A stretch of DNA of 64,000 nt, from assembly GCA_036346275.1 (NCBI GenBank), contig CM070728.1:22716723-22780722 (forward strand), written 5' to 3'. Source of the stretch: Otatea glauca. Its lineage: Eukaryota > Streptophyta > Magnoliopsida > Poales > Poaceae. Below the pieces are notes generated by a model. That model was not told where the DNA came from, made no database searches, and saw nothing but the letters and a program-made list of their open reading frames with translations. Every line of letters begins with the position of its first letter. The first letter of the stretch is position 1. A program made the position numbers and the translations under genes. Of the stretch, positions 58,000 through 64,000 are shown in pieces.

Positions 58000-60397
58000 A
58001 GTTCAAGCACCATTAAATTAATTTGTTTTTGTGGTTAATGACAAATCTAAATGTGAGACTAACTCCTTTTAGTATGATATTGTTCGTATGCATTAGTTGT
58101 CATATTCGTTTAAGTTATTGCATCCCTCAAATCCAAAATATTTGTTGAAACTCTACCACAAGTCTGACTTTGATATGTGCACATTTGTTCCAACTCATAT
58201 ATATGTATGCACACATTTAGGGGGAGTTCACTCTATATTTTATGGTTTCATTAGTGTTTACCCCCTTCTTTTTCCATATATATCGAGGATCCCTACTTTG
58301 AAACACACCATTTGAGTATATGAAGCTTTTGTAGAGTAATATACTTATGTTCATGTAAATTCAATTATTTTCAATTGGGTTGTCATCACAAAAGAGGGAG
58401 ATTAAATGATTTAGGATCTCCATTATGTGTTAATGGTATACTTTGGTGATTAGGGACAACTACATGTGTTGGGTTAATACTTTCCATGAGTTAGTGAAAT
58501 AGTTTTAAGTCCAATGATGATGAAGACTTTGAATAACATCATGTGTTGATGGTCATCAAGGTTCGGGATGAAAGATGTCATCATCTCTATTGATAAGCAT
58601 CAAGATAAGATCCCGAAGTGAACGTAGTTCATCATGTGTTCATGAACAAGACAAAGGCCTAGACTTCGAGAGAAGATAATCATCATCAAGTGAAAGCTCC
58701 AAGTGGATGCGCAAGACAAAGGTATAACTACCATAGGGTAAGAATGTATTCCTAGTCTTTTACTGGTCTCGTTGTTTGGTTGGGAGACCGAATTACTTGT
58801 GTAGGTTGCCGTGCTATTAAGGGGGGTCATGTATAGTAGTTTGATTCTCATCATGTGTTGATACCTCAATCCCGCTTGCTCTAGCTCTTCGTTGCATGAT
58901 GCTATTATTTGCGAATGTGTTTTGCAAATCATCGAAGCTCACACACTTACTCTTTGTAGCATGTGACTAAAGTTTGCAAATTGTAGAAATTCATGCATTG
59001 ATCGTTTCTAGATTATTGCTAGCTTGTAGTCACGCTCTTGATCTATGTTAGAGATTTCGAGAAATTAAATTTTAGACTTGTGTGACTACATTAGAGTTTT
59101 AGTTTTCCATGGAAACGTCTATGATTTCTTAGATATTCAAAATGGATAGAAGTTGTAGCCCACTAGATAATATTTTCATATAGTCCGATATCACCTAAAT
59201 CGGACTTCAGAGTAAAAAGTTACGATCATTTTTAGATTGCGCTTGAGGTTTTCCGAATTCCGTGATTAGGAATGTCTGAATTCCCCAAATTTGATTTTAG
59301 GAAATTTTGATAGAACATGTGTTTTAGAGCCGATTTGGATTATAGGATTCAGAATGTGAGAATTTTGGAATTAGGAATGTTCGAATTAGTGAATTCGGAA
59401 TGTCTTAATAAGCCTTCTACAACGGCTGGATGTCACGCAGACTTGTGAATGTCTAGAATGTTCGATTTACCAATTAGGCATGTCCAAATTGGGTAATTAG
59501 GAACGTCCAAATTTGAATTTTTAGATGATTTTGTTCTAAATGACTGCTTTCTTTGAGGGGATTTAAAAGAGGCAGAGTATGGAGGTTTTGTAGCTGCTCC
59601 CACGCTCCTTTGAGGCATACATTTGAGAGCAAAGTCTTAAGAGATTATAGTGCAATCCTTGAAACATTTGAGAGGCATTTAAGCTAGAGTTTCTTGTGTA
59701 AAACATTATGGAATTTCATTTCACCCTCTTTAACTAGTGTGAGCTTCTCTTAGTTGTGCATGTGTTGTAACTTGTGAGCAAGGAAAAAGGTCTCTAGTTA
59801 CATGTATTGCTTCTAGAGGTGGATTTAGTATTCACTTGTGCATATGTTGCACTTGGTGAGTGTTAAGAAAGAGGCTGGCTTGTTACTCTTGATGTTTGCC
59901 AACACCTAGACAGCATGAGGCATCATGGTATGGTGATCTTCTAAAAAGCTTGTGAGAAGGCTCGGTTGTTATGAAGGTTAGAGCTCACCAATCCAGAGAA
60001 GGAAAGAGGTAAAACTAGTGGATTCAAGGTGTTTGTCTTAATTGGTGGAGCTAGTCCAATTAATTTGGGCAAACCTTGTCGTGGACTAGGGGTGATAGTC
60101 AAGTCTCCGAACACCACGATAAAATGATCATGTGTCATATTTAGGTTTGCTTTCTTAGGCTCGTTTACATTCTTGCAATTTACATTCCTATAATTGAATT
60201 TCTTGCTTGCCACCCTACAATTGTAAAACTTGATGTAGACTTAGGTTGTTGTTGTACTTAGAGAGACTATTTGATTTAAGCCTTAATTAGACAAAAACCG
60301 TTTTGATTTACACTTCCAAATAAAATTGTGGTTTTGGCCAAATAGAAATTAAAAACCGCATATTCAACCCTCTTTAGTCGACCTCCTCGACCTTACA
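58000..60397 (+). repeat. unit G/H shared LTR (2398 bp)
   Basis: Starts AGTTCAAGCACCATTAAATT (first base A for the expected T) and ends CGACCTTACA. Longest LTR of the three, with about 370 bp (58290-58660) missing in F. An internal AAAGAGGGAGATT (58390) resembles a second polypurine tract, so an alternative LTR start near 58400 cannot be excluded. Confidence 0.75.
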
Positions 60398-60453
60398 AGT
60401 GGTATTAGAGCTTGGCCTCTCGTTTATTAGGCTTTACCACCTAGAGAGTAAGG

Positions 60454-62006
60454 ATGGAAACTAGAGAGATTGTGTACTCGGTAGGGTGCCACACTTTAAT
60501 TTTACAAATTATACTCATTGGAAAATTCATATGTCAAGCTGTCTTAAGGCTACGAGTCCAAAAATATGGCGGATTGTAGATGTGGGCTTTTCTCCTCCAA
60601 TGGATTATCTTGCTCCAACAAATGAGGACGAGAAATGCTTGCATCTCAACACTTAAGTTATTAAAGATTTTGAAGAAAGATCATGTCTCACTTAAAATTA
60701 CCTATAATGTGCTAAAGGATGAGCATGAGTCCCTTTTTCTTAAGGAACTCACTAAGGCCAAGGTGGACATAGGCATTACATGTGATTTAATAGATGATAT
60801 GCCCCGTGTAAGTATTAGCCCTTGCATTACATCCAAGGTTAGCATGTCCACTTCTTGTGATGACTTGTTAGATATTCCTGTAGCTCATATGTAGATACTT
60901 ATATTTTATCTATGCTACGTGAGACTAACCTTATAGAGAAGAACAAAGAGCTCAAGGTCCAAGTAACTAAGTTGAGCAATAAATTAGATTAGTGCTATAA
61001 AGGGAAGGCCTCTCTTGATGAGATATAATAAGATGAGTGGGGCAGAAAAAGTATAACATTCATTCCAAACTGATTCTCAGAATCGGTATTAGATGCTTCT
61101 GTAGATTCGTATGTTGCTCTAATTGAATCAAGGGCTAAACTTCAGTTAGACTCTTACTCTTCGCCCTGTGCCTCTAGAGTTGTCGTCGGTGGTATAGTCA
61201 AAGATTGTTGTGGAGATCAAGGATCTGTGTATAACCTTGGTTCAAGGTCTGCCTTATGTGATGAATTATGGGCAAGGACTAGTTATAGACGCACCTTTCT
61301 CTCTTTCTTTTGACTGCCTCGTGGACGGACGAAAGAAGGGGAGTTACAGAAGGGGGCAGTGAAGGTTCGTCAAGTAGCCTATAGTCTTTTGATTAGAGTA
61401 GAGGTCACGAGAGCGCTGAATGTACCGCCCTATCGTAGTCGTGAGGAAGCCGATCATGAATTCTTTTTGAAAAAGCTTTATCCGTCCCGCGTGAGAGAGT
61501 TGAACAAATAGCATAGCCTCTTGGATGTTAGCCCTAGTGAAGGGGAGCTCTTCGCAACTGTCAGTGGAAAAGATGGAAAATCACCTTCAAACGAGGTTTG
61601 CTAGCCCCCATTCCCTCCCCACTTTTTTAATAAGAAAAAGTAGTAGTCTTCCACGGCGGTGGGTTCTCAATGGAGGAGAATTTTCCTGTTCGTCCTACTG
61701 GATAGGCTAGATGACAAGGAAAGATCATCAAAAAAGAGGCAAACTGGCAAGAAGCAAGACAAGAAGACAAAGAATGGAAGCAAAAGTCAAACATGCTACA
61801 ATTGCCTTGAAAAGAGACATACTGGTAAAGAGTGTCTCATGAGTAAATCCCCTAAGCGTATTCTATATAACGATCATTATTTGTTTAGGAAGGATATAAA
61901 TGGCAAAGTGTTTGCTAGATGTGTTAGTTCACCTAAGACTATTGCTAGGGTTATTTGGTTGTCAAAATCCTTTGTGACTAACATCCATAGACCCAACCGA
62001 GCATGA
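60454..62006 (+). pseudogene. copia-like gag, unit H, with foreign segment
   Basis: Starts ATGGAAACTAGAGAG. It is frameshifted within the first 15 codons, then readable in pieces: PPMDYLAPTNEDEKCL, then FLKELTKAKVDIGITCDL in the 60580-60894 stretch. At 61025-61707 a 683-bp foreign block replaces the 160-bp segment that holds the first zinc knuckle in F. The tail (61711-62006) retains a second CCHC knuckle CYNCLEKRHTGKEC and ends NIHRPNRA plus stop. Not functional. Confidence 0.8.
61025..61707. other. foreign segment in gag H, possible organellar (NUMT) insert
   Basis: Sequence unlike the flanks: higher GC and absent from F and G. It includes an open run ending VPPYRSREEADHEFFLKKLY..RVRELNK-stop (about 61405-61511). 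Its compact coding style without grass GC bias suggests plant mitochondrial DNA, but the gene was not identified. Junctions have 3-4 bp of shared sequence (AGAT; TAG) and 160 bp of gag are missing, which fits repair of a double-strand break with filler DNA. Confidence 0.45.
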
Positions 62007-64000
62007 GTATAAAAAAGTGTTTAAATGCTTAATAGATACTTATAGAGGAATTTGAGGCTTGGTTCACTCATGAAGAGGTGAGTTCCACCATGTGCAAAAA
62101 TTGAGCTAAGCATAAGGATGATCATTTCACATCATGAATCAATGTTATCTCGATAAGTATTTACAATGAAAAATCTAGGTACTAGCCCTATGTAGGTTGC
62201 ATATTACACTCTCGAGCAAGATGGGATATGGCACATTAAGGGGGAGTAGTCAATCATAATAATGAATATTGCATCCCTAAGTGTGCGCAAATTAATTCAG
62301 TGCTAGTATTAATTTTCAAATTTGAGCCATTTAGCCAAAAGTCAAAAAAATTATAACTGTTAGTATTCATGTGAAAAACTAGTTGCAAAATATATGCAAA
62401 TGCTTTTCAAAAGTTTACCAAAGGTTATGGCATTACAAAAACCAATTTCAAAAGAAAATGGCTTTTAAGCCCAAAAGCTAGTTAGTGGTATCTTATTTTG
62501 ACTTTAAGCTTGTATTTTGAATAGAATTGACTATAGAATGATTTTGAAAATAGTTCCAAAACAAAAAAACCTATAGTCGGTCATTTTTATCATTTGTCGT
62601 ATCCAAAATATTTTCATAAGATCAACCTATCAAAAGTTATTTGATTTTGAAACTCACCTAAAAACTACGCTTGACCTATATTGGTCACATACTAGCACTT
62701 TGTGATCTTCACCTCTCGAACCAAATCCTTGAGATATCTTAGTTAAAAATGGTATTTTAAAGACATATATAACATTTCCAATCAAGGATCTTCTTAATTC
62801 CATCATTTGTTTTTTTAGACTGGAGTGGCAACTATACGATTGTGTTTCCTTTAAATGAGCCACTTTGGTCTAATGTCAAAAATTTTGTTTGAAAAGCCCA
62901 ACCATGTAAAAAACTTTATAAAGGTACTTAAATATGCAATTCAAATCTTTTACATTGTTTTCGGAGTAAAAAATCCCTGTTTTAGAAACAAGATAGAAAA
63001 TTTGGAGTTTAATGGATCTTATATGTTCTTGTTTTTGGATTAATTTATATATTTTCATAAATCAAAATCCATTGAGTTTTTGAAAAAGTTTTCAATGAAA
63101 AACTCTTTGTGTTGGTCATTTCAAATCTTTCTTTAGTTTAAAGTTTTTTCCAAACAACCTACCATTTGAATGTTATAGCCATTTGATTTTCATCAAAATC
63201 TTTCCTTTCACCCCAAATTTACCCATGTTATAGCCGGATTTCTTTGTCTATCTTGGTGTGAAATTATATTTCTAACCCGTACAAAGACATGAAAATAAAA
63301 AAATACATGAAATCAAAATTGGGTTGCATTTTGAGCCTTTGATGGGAAATCACTCTATTTTATGCCTACAAGGCGTTTTTAGCATATCTTTAGATACAAA
63401 ATCCCTTTTTCAAAATTTATTTTTGGAAGATAATTTTAGGATCCCAAAGTGTGTTTCTACAATGTTTCAAATAATTTCAACTATATTTGAGAGGGTTGTG
63501 GCTTTTGCTCACTTTGATCAAATACTGAAAATTCAGATTTTTCATGGTTTTGAGCTGATTTTGGGATCATAATTTTGGGAAGACATTATTATGAGATTTG
63601 ATTATCTTTATTAGGTATTTTGTGCAAAAAAATATCTGATTTATTGGACTCACGTAACTAGTTTTTCAGCCCTCTTTCAAAGCTCAAATTGAATGGCAAA
63701 ATCTGAAAACCTGAAACTTTCTATTTTCTGAAACTTCATGATTTTCATATCTTCAAAATGGCTACAATTTGCGAGTCTCCCTAAACAAAATTTATGTATA
63801 TTTATTCGAAAAAAAATTATCTCAAAATTATTTTTTAGCTTATTTAGTAAGTTTTTTATGATTGAAAGCAGCACGTTGGCTATGTCTTGTTAACAAATTG
63901 ATCTCGAATTGACATAACTTTTTGGTCATCAAGAAAATGAGAATGGTGTTTTTATGAAAAATGTTTATAGCCATGATAGACATTGAGGCTCTTTGGTCGA
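62007..64000 (+). other. unit H non-coding 3' part, continues past window
   Basis: Aligns with 55620-57660 of unit G (for example AAAACTAGTTGCAAAATATATG, GTTGCATTTTGAGCC). No pol domain. Near 63980 about 75 bp present in G are missing (GCCATGATA then GACATTGAGGCTC). Confidence 0.7.

Larger units (their letters stand above)
48450..64000 (+). mobile_element. head-to-tail array of three gag-only copia-like units (F, G, H)
   Basis: The order LTR - PBS - gag - non-coding repeats three times: LTR 48450-50392, 52838-53511 (partial) and 58000-60397; gag starts 50449, 53568 and 60454. The units share LTRs, as expected after unequal recombination between LTRs. No protease, integrase, RT or RNase H is seen in any of the three, although G keeps its full non-coding span up to the next LTR. 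The array runs past the window end. Confidence 0.85.

Noticed and set aside
58388..58420. Alternative LTR start after AAAGAGGGAGATT
   Set aside because: Similarity between the F and H LTRs begins at 48450/58000, directly after a better polypurine tract; kept only as an uncertainty.

Overview
This is a plant nuclear window, almost certainly from a grass (Poaceae). The evidence is a very GC-rich coding exon of a grass-type cinnamoyl-CoA reductase (CCR), GT-AG introns, and a dense layering of grass-style repeats: copia LTR elements, a CACTA element with TNP2 transposase, Stowaway and Tourist MITEs, hAT/Ds-like elements and a TRIM. There is one recognisable host gene, and only its 3' half lies inside the window. 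Everything else is mobile DNA or AT-rich spacer.

Layout. 1-5594: Ty1/copia element with decayed gag and pol and a complete 3' LTR; it probably sits in an intron of CCR. 6226-8803: two CCR exons separated by a 2.0 kb intron that holds a 226-bp solo LTR. 8818-18129: a TGTAAC...TTACA element ('D') inserted in the CCR 3' UTR at the AATAAAA signal (TSD TAAAA). It is itself split by an inverted copy of the same family ('A', 9626-14996, TSD GCCCG). 18227-27336: a 9.1 kb CACTA element (TSD CTC) with a TNP2 pseudogene, a 195-bp tandem array in its 5' UTR intron, and three clusters of subterminal repeats. 28000-28453: Stowaway MITE. 28474-36836: a third copy of the D/A family ('B', TSD TACTT), holding a truncated fourth copy ('E', 29956 to about 32931). 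38384-38614: Tourist-like MITE. 40137 to about 41620: TRIM retrotransposon with a Ds-like hAT element (TSD GTTGTAGT) in its 5' LTR. 42536-45290: broken hAT transposase on the minus strand, split by a MITE. 47419-48154: hAT-type TIR element. 48215-48441: second Stowaway. 48450-64000: three head-to-tail units of a gag-only copia-like element (LTR-gag-noncoding), one with a hAT element in gag and one with a foreign, possibly organellar, 683-bp segment in gag.

The strongest results are insertion boundaries read directly from matching target-site duplications. They give a nested history around CCR: D into the CCR 3' UTR, A into D, and a CACTA into the remaining 3' flank. The least explained system is the D/A/B/E family. 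It is 3.9-5.4 kb, has TG...CA inverted ends and 5-bp TSDs, carries an internal TATA box followed by a GC-rich leader, has a phase-compatible GC-AG intron signature, and shows no recognised transposition protein. It is best read as solo LTRs of a very long-LTR (LARD-like) retrotransposon, but this is inference.

No tRNA, rRNA, CRISPR array or prokaryotic feature was recognised. Coordinates of TSD-bounded elements are read base by base. Boundaries of decayed coding regions are approximate.
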